Assembly (NCBI RefSeq): GCF_029633865.1
Contig: NC_079223.1
Coordinates: 34,192,423 to 34,256,422, forward strand
Length of the DNA stretch: 64,000 nt
Direction of reading: 5' to 3'
Source of the DNA: Lampris incognitus
Taxonomy: Eukaryota > Chordata > Actinopteri > Lampriformes > Lampridae
Under the pieces are notes generated by a model, which was given only the letters and a program-made list of their open reading frames with translations, had not been told where the DNA came from and searched no databases. Each line of letters begins with the position of its first letter. Position 1 is the stretch's first letter. The translations under genes and the position numbers were made by a program. Shown piece after piece: positions 38,895 through 52,779 of this stretch.

Positions 38895-39746
38895 TAGCTC
38901 TCAGTGAAAATTAATCACCTGCTGGTCAGCTTTTCAGTGACAATTATGCTGCTAATAATATTGCAAATATTAAACTAACGTTGACCATAATCAGAAAAAC
39001 TAACTGTTAAATGTGTTTGTTATTTCCTGCCTAGTAAAAAAGCAGCCATATCTTCCCCTGTTCGGATGTCTCACTGCTCTTTAATGAGCCCTTGTTGTGT
39101 GAAGGCGGCCCCAGTATTTGCTCTAGTTTTATTCCTCTGCTTATCACTTTCTATTTTTCCCTTTTGTTCTTCTTAGATCTCATCTTTTTGGTTTTGTCTA
39201 AAGACTGAAGATGTGGAGCTCTCTCTGACATTATTGTTTCATGCACCAAAGCAACATTGTCTATTAAGGTTCAATTAGCTCTTCTGCTTTTATTGGCAAC
39301 ATTCCTGCAGAGGCATTATGTTTCACTGACACACAAGATGCATCACTTCTTGTGCAGCAATAAGATTTCCAATAAACATAAAGTACCAGTCATGCCTGAC
39401 CGGAGAGTCTGGCAGAGGGTCAAAGGCAAAAACAGGCAAAACCATTGTGTGTAATAGATCGCTAACCGGTGGATTTTAACCTGAAGCGTCTCAACACACA
39501 TATTAAATGCAAAATATGGCGATATTTATTCATGAAAATTCTACATAGTGGGACTTAACCATTAATCATTCTAATTTCCTCTTTACAGGCAAGGCACATG
39601 TGAGTGACTCTCATTTGGCCTCCCATTCTAAGAAGTTGTATTTCAAAAACCTCACAGCACAAGTATGCAACCTTGCCACTATAACTCAATATTTCTAGTG
39701 GACATAGTGAGGGGTGATTAAATCAAAGGGTGGGATTTTCCCTTGT

Positions 39747-39751
39747 ACACA

Positions 39752-39807
<56 letters not shown>
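39747..39807. repeat. (CA)n microsatellite
   Basis: A nearly pure CA run. The 850 bp before it have no recognisable gene. Confidence 0.96.
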
Positions 39808-39809
<2 letters not shown>

Positions 39810-39901
39810 TGTGCGCGCACACACAAACACACACATGCAAATACACACACTCTGGCATTCATTCATGCCCACGCACATGCAGATGCATCTACATACACAT
39901 G

Positions 39902-39904
<3 letters not shown>

Positions 39905-39987
<83 letters not shown>
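39905..39987. repeat. (CA)n microsatellite
   Basis: A CA run of about 41 units, separated from the preceding CA tract by about 100 bp of CA-rich degenerate sequence. Confidence 0.97.
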
Positions 39988-39992
<5 letters not shown>

Positions 39993-40823
39993 ATACTCAC
40001 ACATATTGACAGAAACACACACATAACAGTCAACAGGGCAGTACACTGAGGTGGTTTATGCTTCATGTCAGTTGGAGGGCGTGATGAAGTAATGATTAAT
40101 ATGAGGGATGTTTAGAAATGTAAATCTGTGCTGCAGCACAAATAAACCAGGGGGGGTTTCTGGGGATGATTAAATGGACATTTCACAGTTGATTGAGCAT
40201 GCAAAAAGTCATCCATTTCCCCCTAACTCTGTAAACAGCAATGCAGACCCCTGTTTCTGTGAAGTATATGATGGTCGTTGTGGGTTTATATGCACACACA
40301 GGCTATTGAAGACGAATGAGTGCCTCAATTTATATAACCACTGGGATCTCCTGATTAGGTAATTTATATGGAAGACAGGTTTATAACTGCTAACTTACCG
40401 TCATGTCCCGCAACAATTATTCCTGAAATCCGGCTGTAAAAGCAGACAGTAAATTCTGCATTTCTCTTTTGCTGTCATCAGGACCCATAACCTGAGATCA
40501 GATTTTCAATAAATCCTTTTTTATGAAATGAAGGATTCTGTCTCAATCAAGAGAGAGCAAGTGAGAGCCCCTTAATTGAACCAACCGGTGAATAACAGCA
40601 TATAGAGGTCTTTGTAAAGCTAAAGATCCTCGGGTTTCCATCGCTTGCTCTTTGTACACGAGGACACAGAGAAACCAACACCTGTTAAACAGGTCAGGAA
40701 CTGTTCTCCTGAGCAAAGACACCTCTCAGCAAATTTATACCTGCACACACAAATAATACATTTATTTCATCTGTACTATATGCTTGACCTTTGTCGCTGA
40801 TGCTCAACTTGACTAGGGACTCA
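39988..40823. other. Non-coding desert DNA
   Basis: Nothing recognisable apart from a 13-bp SINE target duplication at its right end. Confidence 0.4.
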
Positions 40824-41171
40824 TCCCTCCATCCATTATCTGAACCTCTTATTCTGCTGCCAGGGTTGCAGGGATGCTGGTGCCTATTTCCAGCAGTCAT
40901 TGGGGAGACATCCTGGACAGGCCGCCAGGCCATCACAGGGCCAACACACACATTCATACCTAGGGACAATTTAGCATGCCCGATTCACCTGACCTACATG
41001 TCTTTGGACTGTGGGAGGAAACCGGAGCCCCCAGAGGAAACCCACGCAGACACGGGGAGAACATGCAAACTCCACACAGAGGACGACCCAGGACGACTCC
41101 CAAGGTTGGACTACACCGCGGACTTTCTTGCTGTGAGGCGACCGCACTAACCACTGCGCCACTTTGCCGCC
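40824..41171 (-). mobile_element. tRNA-derived SINE, family B, copy 2
   Basis: On the minus strand the head lies near 41171 (CGGCAAAGTGGCGCAGTGGT and a CTCACAGCAAGAAAG stretch), followed by GTTTGCATGTTCTCCCCGTG. The tail carries GGATAATGGATGGAGG-type sequence. Flanks GACTAGGGACTCA (40811-40823) and GACCAGGGACTCA (41172-41184) are a 13-bp target duplication with one mismatch, which fixes the ends. Its tail differs from copies 1 and 3. Confidence 0.9.
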
Positions 41172-41199
41172 GACCAGGGACTCAGTTCCAACTAAATTG

Positions 41200-41563
41200 A
41201 TTTGATTTGATATACTTTATTAATCCCTGTGGGGAAATTCCTTCTCTACATTTAACCCATCCTAGCTGTGTAGCTAGGAGCAGTGGGCAGCCACCGTGCA
41301 GCACCCGGGGACCAACTCCAGTTCGTCTTGCCACGCCTCGGTCAGGGGCACAGACAGGAGTATTAACCCTAACATGCATGTCCTTTTGATGGTGGGGGAA
41401 ACCGGAGCACCTGGAGAAAACCCACCGCAGACACGGGGAGAACATGCAAACTCCACACAGAGGACGGCCTGGGATGACCCCCAAGGTTGGACAACCCCAG
41501 GTTCGAACCCAGGACCTTCTTGCTGTGAGGCGACAGCGCTAACCACTGCGCCACCGTGCCGCC
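41200..41563 (-). mobile_element. tRNA-derived SINE, family B, copy 3, with LINE-like tail
   Basis: On the minus strand it begins GGCGGCACGGTGGCGCAGTG near 41563 with a GGTTCGAACCTGGGG box B. The body matches copy 1 at 977-1325, including the ATGGGTTAAATGTAGAG stretch. It ends with GAATTTCCCCACAGGGATTA and ATAAAGTATATCAAATC, a tail of the kind shared with LINE 3' ends. Confidence 0.88.
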
Positions 41564-41759
41564 ACTATGCCAATAGGGCATTAAAAAAGTGAAAGAATTA
41601 GAAAGAAAAAAAGAAGGTGGAATAGAATGGAGGTGCATTATTTGCAATATAGCAACAATATATTACCTTGGTCTGCATTTCTTTAAATGCCATTGCAACC
41701 TTGGCTATGATGCAACATTTCATTCATTCTGCTTAGCTATATAATCCAAATCAGAGATG

Positions 41760-41895
41760 TGGGGGAGTGGAACATAAATCAGCAGGCATCGGGCAGGAGG
41801 AACGGGGACAGATTATGCAAACCCCAAAGAGATTGAACCCGAGACCTTTTCTTCATCTGTAAGGCAGCGGTGCTAAGTGCTAAGCTCTCGCAGCA
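41760..41895 (-). mobile_element. Degraded family B SINE fragment
   Basis: GGACAGATTATGCAAACCCC, GATTGAACCCGAGACC and TAAGGCAGCGGTGCTAAGTG align by eye with the antisense head and body of the family B copies, with many changes. It is an older relic without clear ends. Confidence 0.5.
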
Positions 41896-43300
41896 CACAC
41901 AGCACTGTAAGCGTGCAGCCAAGAGTAATGTAAATGTACACTCTGATGAGTTCTACAAAGCATAGTTGACTGTCAAACTGTTCATTTTGATGACAGAGGG
42001 GATATGACTTTAGATAACAGCAGTTTAAATTTTCATGATTAAGACAAGAAAAGACAACCAACCAACGCATCGTGCGTTTGTGTATAACGAGATCAGCCAT
42101 CATCTCCCTCTGTAAAGGCTCTGTCTCCTCACAGTAATAGACAGGGGAAAAAATACCCTGGGCATTTAACTGTCAGTATGAAATGAAGTCAGACTTCCTG
42201 GACTTGAAATTTAATATTTTTAGCAATGAACTGAGGAATTGGCCATGCTCCGGGGACAAAATCAACCCACTCAGGTTGATTAATGGATAAAACATGGATA
42301 AAAGAAATTTGAGCGTCTTCAAACCTTAAATCATTCTTGAGATATAGGACAACTGATCAAAAAATAGACCTTTTTGTTGTAATTGCCTTCAATAAATAAT
42401 ATGGCAGTGTAAGGAGAGAGTTGTTTTGCAAATAAAAAGGTTGTGGCTAATATATATGAGTAGGGGGAGTGTAAATCAACATGACAGCAGGTCTGGCTTG
42501 TTCTTTATCCCCATGATATGTACAAAAAAGGAGTACAAAGTGGAAATATTAATTTTTTGTTTAGTGCTCCAAGTGCCACATGCAACAGTTTCATCCACTT
42601 TCATCTACTTTCCCAATCCTCTTATTTGTGTTGCGATAACAGGTTAATTGTACAATTCCCCTCTTTGCCTTTATAACTGCTGTGTAATTACGACTCACTG
42701 TATTTGCACAATACTTCCCCAGCCACTGTATAGTACTACATGTAAAAATGAGAAAAATGAAGTGACAATAAAATAAAAAAATAAAAAAACCTCTCAAAAT
42801 GGAGGCCGTGCAGCGCAGCCTATGTAGCAAATTGATTTAGACATCTCCTCCAGCATATGTTGTGTGCAGGACAATGTCTGGTGAGAAGTGGATGTGTGCT
42901 ATTAACAAGTCCTCTGGTTGGGGTCCCACCCCAGCGTGGCTGCGTGTAAATGGCACTCACTTATGGAGACAAATCACCCCTGGGTTAGGGTTTCAATGAA
43001 AGGGGATACAGCTAGAGTACATAAATATAGTCTTAGGAAGCACCCCTAACCATGTGATATGCAAACGATAGTCCTTTTGTGGCCAACAGCCAGATCTCAC
43101 TCCAAAGAGACTCTCCTAGCTGGACGGCTAAACTCTCAAAATGTATAGCGTGTGTAGAGAGCGAATCTTTGGCAAGGGCTTAGCACTTTTAGCTAGCAGA
43201 TGAGATGGGTAAAACCAACCAATGGCACACAAAACCTTGTGTTTCAGCTGACACAGTACTTAATAACATGTATATGGGCTGCAGTGATTAAAAAAATGTC
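41896..43300. other. Non-coding desert DNA
   Basis: No gene is recognised. The sequence is AT-rich, with an A-rich patch at 42765-42790. Confidence 0.4.
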
Positions 43301-43307
43301 AGCCTTG

Positions 43308-43763
43308 GGTGTCCGGGTGGCGTGGCTGTCTATTCCGTTGCCTACCAGCACGAGGATCGCTGGTTTGAATCCCTGTGTTACCTCCGGCTTGGTCAGGTGT
43401 CCCTACAGACACAATTGGCCATGTCTGCGGGTGGGAAGCCGGATGTGGGTATGTGTCCTGGTCGCTGCGCTAGCGCCTCCTCTAGTCGGTCGGGGTGCCT
43501 GTTTGGGGGGGAGGGGGAACTGGGGGGTAATAGCTTGATCCTCCCATGTGCTACATCCCCTTGGCGAAACTCCTCACTGTGAGGTGAAAAGCGACTGGTG
43601 ACTCCACATGTATTGGAGGAGGCATGTGGCAGTGTGCAGCCCTCCCCGGCTCAGCAGAGGGGGTGGAGCAGTGGCCAGGACAGCTTGGAAGAGTGGGGTA
43701 ATTGGCCGGATACAGTTGAGGAGAGAAAGGGGGAACCCCCCCCCCGCCTCCAAAAAAAAAAAA
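43308..43763 (+). mobile_element. tRNA-derived SINE, family A, copy 5
   Basis: It begins GGTGTCCGGGTGGCGTGGCT and carries the shared head and body. It ends in a C-rich then A-rich tail. A short direct repeat, AGCCTTG, lies on both sides (43301-43307 and 43764-43770) and is the likely target duplication. Confidence 0.92.
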
Positions 43764-43770
43764 AGCCTTG

Positions 43771-45780
43771 ATGCAGCCAAAGAAAATGTCTGCTGCAGCA
43801 GAAGAGGGAAGGAAATGTACCAAGTGAACACATATTAAAGCATAACAACAACAATCACATGTTTGGGGAGAGCATAATGTATGAGCAGACATAACATTTA
43901 GCATGAATAAGAAATACAGGTAAGGAACACTAATCATAAGGAAGAGAACTGTCAGGGAAACCCATGATGAAACCCAAACAGATAAAAGATAGTCTTATTT
44001 TTTTAATGAAAAAAAAAATATTTTTTTTGTCTAGCAGGTTTCAAGTAGCACACATGCTCTCCTCTAACATTTTTATACTTTGGGCTGGATCCACCTCTCA
44101 TGTTGCCAGATATCTCTATTATAACGCTGTTCTTGTGACCATGGCTGCCTATAAACCTTTACAATATGCTTACTCTGCCACCACATTACCATTACTGAGA
44201 GGTTTGCAGAGGGCAATTTTCCCATTACTGGTGGTGCATGTCTACAGCCGCCACCAGCATGACGTGCGATGTCCCAGGGTGTGATTGTGTTGAACTCAAC
44301 AAGCAACATGGTGACAGGCGGCTGACAGCGGAGCACTTCACTGTGAGACGCAGTATCACGCAGATTAAATTAGCAATTATAGCTTTGAGGTTCACATGAT
44401 TAGAATTTTCTTTACAGCTTTACACCTCACCCTGGTTGATTTCCCCGTCATCTTCATATTTGTTCTTGACTTTCACACTGAGTCTCTTCCTGTTCGCCGT
44501 GACAAGGCGGTATTGTTCCACGGCAACAGGCCAATAGCAGGCGAAGCCCTCGACCCGCTGGGGCGTCCCGGGCCTCCAACTGGACACCGCAGGCCGTCTT
44601 TCCTGCAGCTATGCGCTATCTGGAGATGTATATGAGATTAATACCACTCGGGTTGTCTGCAATTGAAATGGAAGAGATTAAATCGAAGACGAAAATGTGG
44701 CAAACAGGCCTGCATGGCATTCAGAAGAATGGGTGACTCATTTCTTATCTGACGGCGCAATCAACAGGTGTGCCATAAGGTAAACACATGGATGACTAAT
44801 CGCCAGCATATCGTTCCTCTCTCCCAAAGAACACGCTCTATTCCCAACGAACTCCCAAAGACGTTAAACATTAGCCGATAACATTTCATAGAGTGACAAT
44901 GATCTTTGATTGGCGGTATCAATGAACTGAAGTTTTAAATGGCTTGGTATGATGAATGAATGATATTACCCTTCTTTGTTTACTGACCGTAAGGTGGACG
45001 CCTGCCAAACGCTGGCTGTATTTCTCTTTGAACCCGTGTTTAGACTGACAAAAACAAACATTTGCCCAAAACAGGGCCATTCATATTTCATAATAAGGCT
45101 GCCATGTGAACTCCAAAGGTAAATTATGGTACATCAAATATTTAAAGATATATATATATATATATTTGGCCCACATCATGTCAGTTGAATCTGATTACCC
45201 CTGGAGCTGTGGAATAAGGTCTGGCACAAGTGCATGCTAAGCACACAGCACGCTCCAACAAACCTGGGCCGCTTCTGTGGTTCTGCAGTGTTTTCATGAC
45301 ACCCTGTTTGCCACGAAGCACCGAGCAGCTTATTAATCAGTAAAACGCCTCCCATACATCCGAGTCGATGGCTGCCAGCAGCCTACAGGATATTTTAAAA
45401 GGAGGCAGGTCCATGCAAAAGCCATTAAAAGCGCTGAGAACCGTATCCTTGTGAATTATTTAGAAAGGAGACGGAGGTAAATCAGCGTGAGTGTCATATG
45501 CTGAACATGGCATATGCTGGAGTGAAAAATGCATACAGAGAGGCTATTCACACTTGGCGCCAAAAATGGCATTTGAAACTCCGTGTCGTCCGACATCACT
45601 CCACAGCCCTGTCAACTTCAGTCACAACTAATTTATTTAAACTGATTATGAATGATGCATTTGGGGAATTTGCACAATGGCGGTTCGCTAAGTATTGGGT
45701 TTGTCTGCGGTGCATACTGAGGCATACTATGTTACGTATCGAATCAATGCCTCTCGGCATCATTTCAAAAACTGAGGCGA
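43771..45780. other. Non-coding desert DNA
   Basis: No gene is recognised. A short (TA)n lies at about 45150-45166. Confidence 0.4.
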
Positions 45781-45793
45781 AAAGCTCCCTAGG

Positions 45794-46215
45794 GGGGCGT
45801 CTGGGTAGCGTGGTGGTCTATTCCATTGCCCATCAGCACGGGGGTCGCCGGTTCGAATCCCCGTGTTACCTCCGGCTTGGTCGAGCGTCCCTATAGACAC
45901 AATTGGCCGTGTCTGTGGGTGGGAAGCCGGATGTGGGTATGTGCCCTGGTCGCTGCACTAGCGCCTCCTCTGGTCAGTCGGGGCGCCTGGTTGAGGTGGA
46001 ACTAGGGGGGGATCCTCCTACACGCTAAGTCCCCCTCCTGCCAGGTGAAAAGAAGCAGCCGACGACTCCACGTGTATCGGAGGAGGCATGTGGTAGTCTG
46101 CAGCCCTCCCCGGATCAGCAGAGGGGTTGGAGCAGCGACCGGGATGGCTCGGAAGAGTAGGGTAATTGGCCAAGTACAATTGGGAAGAAAAAGGGGGGAA
46201 AATCCCCAAAAAAAG
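45794..46215 (+). mobile_element. tRNA-derived SINE, family A, copy 6
   Basis: It opens GGGGCGTCTGGGTAGCGTGG with a perfect GGTTCGAATCC box B near 45850, then the shared body and an AATTGGGAAGAAAAAGGGGG tail. The flanks AAAAGCTCCCTAG (45781-45793) and AAAAGCTCTCTAG (46216-46228) form a 13-bp target duplication with one mismatch. This is the best-preserved pol III-like head of the family here. Confidence 0.94.
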
Positions 46216-46228
46216 AAAAGCTCTCTAG

Positions 46229-48249
46229 TGCAATATAAATGGATAAATATGTTCAGTTGAGTTCAGTGCACTTGACGAATGGAAATACTGTCTCAAAGCA
46301 TTTTATGACCTTCATGGTTGCGCAACTATGACACTTATTTCAAATGTAGCTAATATAAATATAGCCCAAACGTAACTTTTAATCATATCATAGTTTGGTC
46401 ATAATATGTCTTTCTTTCCAGTGCTATTCAAATATTCCATTTGTAATTTAGAGAGAAGAGCTATTCCTGAACGCCAGCGCTTGAGATCTGGCTTGTTGAC
46501 AGACTTCAGTATGACAGACACGCTCATCAAACCCCGAATCCTTTTTGCCTGAGGGAAGTGTGATACCTGTCAAATAGTGGATATCTTTTAATGTTCCCAT
46601 CTCAAATGCATGTCAGAGCAAATGCCAAGTCATAACATCTGTTATTGCCCGGGTGTTCAGGGCCTGATTCTTCTTATTTACCTAAGGTTTCAAATGATCC
46701 CCTCACTCGTCTCCTCCTTTCTGTTCTTGTGCCGAGACTCATCAGCGTGACAGTTCGCGTCTGTCGTCAAAACTTTCAGCGGATTTCATCTATTTGTTTT
46801 CCCGATTGACTGTGTAAGTGGGATTTGCGGGTGTATTTGTAGGCTGTGCACGTGTGTGCATGTACATGTGTTTGTACGCATACCTGAGTGTGCGTATGTG
46901 CGTGTGTGAATCTTCTTGCATACATTTGAAGTCTTTTCTGACAGAGCTTGACAGCATTTGCCAACTGTACCGTTCAGTCCTTAAGAAAATTAGCTACAAC
47001 AGCCACAGACTTGTGAGGTGCCTGACAGTCTGTCGTGTGCTGTCTGACTTCCAGCTCCCTCGTAGACTGTCTGTCTCTAGGGGGTGCAGTTAGCACATGA
47101 CTATCCCAACACCAGTTAGCCCTCAACTAAATCGTAACCTCATTTTACGGAGCAGACAGAGCTGCCTTTAATGTCACAACAGATTGTTGTAGTGGCTGGT
47201 AGCAGCTCGGGGGAACGCCGCACACATCCTAGAGTTCATCTCGGCCGTATTTGTAAACACACGGTGGCAGCTAATTAGATAGCCGTTTCTCTTAAAAGTA
47301 TTAAGCGTCATTTCTACAAGCAGCTGATATCAAACAAATAATGATAATAATAATACTGTAATGATCCCTGCCGTCTTGTGTGCTGAGAGATCGTCCCGAC
47401 ATTCCACTGCAACAGTCCTGCTCAATGCATAAAGTGTTTACTATCTCCATTGCCACGGAGGATAACGGCTAACAGGCAGGCACTGTATAGCATGTGGTGT
47501 GCAGCTGTGTAAGACCGTCTGACTGACTGTCTATATATCTGTCTGACCTCCTTCAGGAATATAAAGATGGGCCACAGCACAGCTCTTGTCAATCTGTCAC
47601 AGGACATGGTACATTTCATTGTATGAATATGGTGCTCCACAAAGCAGACATTTTTCAGAGAGAGAGGGGGGAGAGAGAGGGAGGGGTAGAGAGAGGGGGG
47701 TGAGGGAGAGGGAGAGACCTTTGATCTTTAACCAAGTCTATAATGGTCCAATTTTCCATTGACATTAAAATAACGCTAGCATTCACACACATACTCATAC
47801 ATATTGAGCAACAATCCCCATACACAGAAAAAACAAGAAAAGATACAGAACTTCCCTTTTTCAGAAATTAAGATGTAATTGGTTTTCTACAGTGCACGGA
47901 ACATCTCCATGTCCCCAAACAGAAACAAACTCTTCCGAGTTTGAAATCATTTTCAAAGACGTGAACTCAATTTTCAGCCGCGCAGCCATAGACCCATGAA
48001 CATCTGTGGACCCCGTGCCTTTCATTTTGTTTCTTCTGCTAAGCCAAATGTTCATTTTTGCCTGACATATCAGAAAAGTGGCTAAGGTGACCTGTCTGCG
48101 CTGTCGTGTACCAAAGACAAACAGGCTGTCTTCGAAAACCTCTCCTAAACCTCTGAGCCACCGCTGCAGTGCAGAGAAGAGAGGGCTCGATCTGGGTTAT
48201 CTGAGTCCTAAGTGCTGTAGAGTTTCTTCATCATTACAGGAAGAGCAGT

Positions 48250-48255
<6 letters not shown>
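46229..48255. other. Non-coding desert DNA
   Basis: No gene is recognised. A GA-rich patch lies at 47660-47717. Repeat-free AT-rich sequence near 47230-47345 with TTAATT/AATTAG words is a weak candidate for regulatory conservation. Confidence 0.35.

Positions 48256-48329
<74 letters not shown>
48256..48329. repeat. (GA)n microsatellite
   Basis: An uninterrupted run of about 37 GA units. Confidence 0.97.
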
Positions 48330-48334
<5 letters not shown>

Positions 48335-51300
48335 CCTGGGTGAGGAGCTCAGGTGTTTACCCACAAACACATGACTTGACTCATACTGTGTGGCCTTTGG
48401 CGCGCTCTATAAAAGTCAGCAAATAAAAACATTTCAACGACAAGAGAAATATTATTATCTCAACAGCGCACGCGGTAACTTAGATAACTTGTCACCCGGA
48501 GAGATAAATAAATGACCAAAATAATGATTCACTGTTACAATTTTTTTCAGCTATTCCCTCTTTAGCTCCCCTTCAAATGCCATCACTTGAAGAATGTGCA
48601 GTGTTCATATTGTTCATCTCAGTGTGTAAAATGTTCATTTACCCATTACTCTTTATACATGACATAATCTCCCCATAATCCTATTCGCTATAGGGCAACA
48701 CAAAAAAGGCACTTTTAAATTTTCTATTTTCACTCAGGCTTACAAAATAAGAAATTGTCTGTTTCTAGCAGGGAAAAGAAGAAAAAAAAACACCTGTTCA
48801 GCAGGATGTTGGTACTTATGATGTTTTCACTATATTGTCTCCACCTCCTGCGGGGCAGGCGACAGCAAAAAGGAGAAAAAGAAATACAACTGGATTGAAG
48901 GTAATTTGAGCTTCAATTTCACAGTTAACACTAAAATACATTAAAGTAATAAAAGTGATGTGAGACCCCCATTTCCCGGGGCTGTGTTGCTGTACGTCTG
49001 GCCCAATTTGTCTCCCAGTCAGGCCCATTAGTCTCCTGCACTCCCTTCTTAATTCGCTTGGCTCCCCTGAATGCCTTAGATCAATGTGCGATACATCGCA
49101 GCATCATCGCTTACTGCATGTGGATGAATTGACAAATGTAACCCCCCCCCCCCCTCCACTTATTTCCTTGGAGAAGTCTCTGTTGAAAGTTGCATGGGCG
49201 CAGGCTGCAAGAAGTAGTTTAGCTTGGGGTCGGTGGTGTAGGGGGGGCTCGACTTTGTCCACCGACATCAATGAATTGCTGGGGTAACGTGGCGGCCGGT
49301 AATAGCTGAAGAGTTTGTATCAACTTGATAAATATAGCTCTCATAAATCATATGAGCGTTATATATATCGCTGTTTTTCCACACTTGGCTCAAACCGGGG
49401 AGCTCGAGAAGATCAAGAGTTTATAGTGCACTTTATTTTATTATCTATCTGCACTTGCAGTGACAACTATAAAAGTTACGTACAGGGAGTCAGCCTGTGT
49501 GTCTGTCAGTATCCGCAAATTCTCCCACTTTGTTTCATCTTGATTGGTCAATTAGGAATAACAAGTGCATTCCATTTGCATAGTACGCTCCATTCCTGGA
49601 ATGGGTTCGGAGAGATCTGGAAGACTCAGTGGCAGATATCAGACGTTTTTATTAACGTTGAGAAATCCCTGGTATCTTCAGCCCATCTGATGGTGGATCT
49701 GGAATTCATATTACTTTAGCAAGCAAGTGAGTCATGGTGATTGGTGCTCCACACCCACAGAGTTGACATCATAAGGCCAGTGACACACCATCAGGGTTGA
49801 CTCACAGAAGAGAGAGAATGGCAAAAGACAGCAATTATGTGGTAGATGGAAATCTCTACCTGTCAAAAAAAAATCTAAAAGTTAATGGATTGTTCTCGGT
49901 CTAATGGGGAAGGACTCTGCATGTGAAAGGCACTGGGTGGCTACACATTAAGACACATGTTGTGTAAGTTGCATGATGCTATATTCACACCTTCAAATGA
50001 TTAGGAGGAAACCTTGTGACTGAATAGTGTTATGATCTCAAGAAACAGTGCCGAGGCATTGGTGGTTTCAAATGAAAGCAAAAAATGTCCTCTCGAGCCG
50101 AGCCCATCCTTGACATTTTCTCATCGATTACGGAAAAAACCCTCATCCGCCCCCACACTACTCCAACATACTCCATTAGGGTGGCTGGAATAAGGCAGCA
50201 TTTCCATAAAATATTCTTTGTCAGAAATAGAAAATGATAGGCAAATTATCTGAACACTTAAAAAAAAAACCCTAGCGCATCGTAGATCCCAAAGCAGACA
50301 GAAATGACCTCAATTAGGGCCGTCTCTGCACGAGAACATGCAGCACCACTGAGATGTTTGAGTGGCATCGGCAGATCCACACTGTCATTTCACTTACCTC
50401 ACGTCACCTGGAAGAGCACTTTACATTTGTAAATCAATGACGAGGGAAGCCACATGCAAGAAGAGCTGCGAGGGATTCCTGTCTGCCTTGGCATAGATTT
50501 GAGAACGAAATTACGTCCATTACAGCTCTCAGTTGGGGACTCTATTCTAGGATCAATCTGTCAGAACAGGCTTCCTGGCCATTGATGGATATGACACGTG
50601 ACCAATGACAGTGTAGATTTCTTTAATCTCCAGGAGAATTGGTAGATTTAGCGAGCGTTGGCTGATGATGTCATTTGCTGGAAGTAGAGAATGTGTTGAC
50701 GAGCACTTAGGCCCTGCTTGGTTCCATGCTGTTTACTTTATGGCTTCATTACAAGAATCACAAAGATGTGGACATCTCAACAGTCTGTGTCATCATAAAT
50801 CACCTCCAGAGATAATGGCAGCTGGGCGTTTGTGCAAACAAAACACACTTCAGGCTAATGTGCGGATGCAAAAATATTCGACATACAGGTACAACAGCAG
50901 TTCAAGTTGCACATGCACGCCAAAATGATGCAATACGACCAACATGCACAAGACCACACTCTAAATGCTAAAAGGATATTACTAAAGACTGGCGATGATT
51001 AGCTATTTGAAAAGCAGTCATCATGTCAATCAATAATAGTTGTGCTTGGAAAGTTAGAATGCCAAACATCAAATGCAGATATTATTAAGAAGAGAGATGC
51101 TAGCAAAATGAACGCCGAAAACAAAGACATTTTTGACAGGGTTGTTTTACCCATAGGAGATAGATTTGACACCAGCATCTTACCCTGAAAAAATAAGCCA
51201 CACACACACACACACATAAAAGATAATGATTGTTCTCTGACTTATGTCTGGCATGGGGTTGAACATTATAGCAGCTTCCCCTTATTGACACAGCTGTTAT

Positions 51301-52710
51301 CCAAACTATAGGCTTGCCACTGCAGAAGACGGCATGCCTTTATATTGTGTCACACACCCACTAATGACAGCTTTAGTGTGGTAGTTCAGTCGGGCTGGAT
51401 ATGGGGTTAGGTGTGTGAGTCACGTCCTGCAGCCTCCCCCCAAGGCCACATGTCCTGCCAGCTCTCCTGCGGTGTCTGTTCCAGGGTGCACGTATCTCCC
51501 GAAAATCCAAAATCATTACTGGGTTTTGCCCAGAAATCTGACGAAGCACACCGAATGTGGCCAACATTGAAAAACACTTTCTTTTTTTTTTGCTTGTGTG
51601 GAATAATTTCTTTTTTTTTAATAACACTCACATGTTGATATTATTTTGTCACTTAGCCATTTTATTTCAGTTTGGCAGGCTAATGCTAAGCAGTACTAGC
51701 ATGACTATTTGGATTCTATTGAATTTGATAGATCATAATTGTGAAGCCAATAGCAGAGCGTTGAGTCTTTACGTCTTTACATGGTCACAAAATGTCTTCA
51801 TGATATAAAAAACAACACATACGTTCTGGTGTGATTGTGCACGTGAAACATTTACAGCATGTCAGCGCTCAGAGAGGAAGACGATCCCTTGCAGCCTCTT
51901 TCAACTATGCTTGTGAAGTGGTTGTTGCATAAAACGTCAAAGTTTTACAACCGAGGCGTAGCCTCTCCTTCCTCGCTTCGGAGTGTTTATAGATGCAGAT
52001 TTGGAGTAAAAAAAAAAACCTCATGAGGGCTGCTGATCCCATGTTAACGGTGCCCTTGACCTGCCAATGTTAATGTTTACATGGCCAGATTAGGAATTGA
52101 GCCTTAAACTATTGCTCATTGACCTGTGTGCCTCTTTTAAGAACCTTGACATTCCCATCATCCGGTAAGTGAGGCCGCCATTTAATAAACTCATATTAAA
52201 CAACCTTGTTAGAAACAATTATCAAAGATCAATTAGAGCTCGGCCCGTTTCTCAACCGTTATTATCAAATTATGCCGTGTACGATTTAGCTTTATGTCTG
52301 TTTCTTCTTCTGCGAGCTCCTCGCAGGCATTAACAGTTTTGTGCCTTAATGGCCAAAGTGAATATAGTGTTTGAGGAAATCTAATTCCCCGAGATCGCTT
52401 CTCTCCTCTGTGACCCCCCCCCCCCCTCGCAGGGAGGGGAGAGCTGGTTAATTCATGCACACATGTGCCTGCCTATTCCTCCAGTGACAGGGCCAGGGGA
52501 GGAGGAGGGGCACATGATAAATTGCCTTCCACCGGGGACCTCCGAACACAGCCACCATGATGTGGGTAAAAATGGAAATTGCTCCCTTTCACCGTCATTA
52601 CATCAGTTTAGAGCGCGTGTGGGCTGAAGACAGATACACAGCGCGAGTTGACTTTGCTTCCTGTGACTGTCTGCTGCGTAATAAACAAGGGACAGGACAT
52701 TAAAACTATA

Positions 52711-52713
<3 letters not shown>
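48330..52713. other. Non-coding desert DNA
   Basis: No gene is recognised over 4.4 kb. Contents include C-rich runs at 49143-49155 and 52414-52427 and a short (CA)n near 51200-51216. Frames up to 134 codons lack recognisable domains. Confidence 0.4.

Positions 52714-52775
<62 letters not shown>
52714..52775. repeat. (GT)n microsatellite
   Basis: A run of about 31 GT units. Confidence 0.97.
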
Positions 52776-52779
<4 letters not shown>

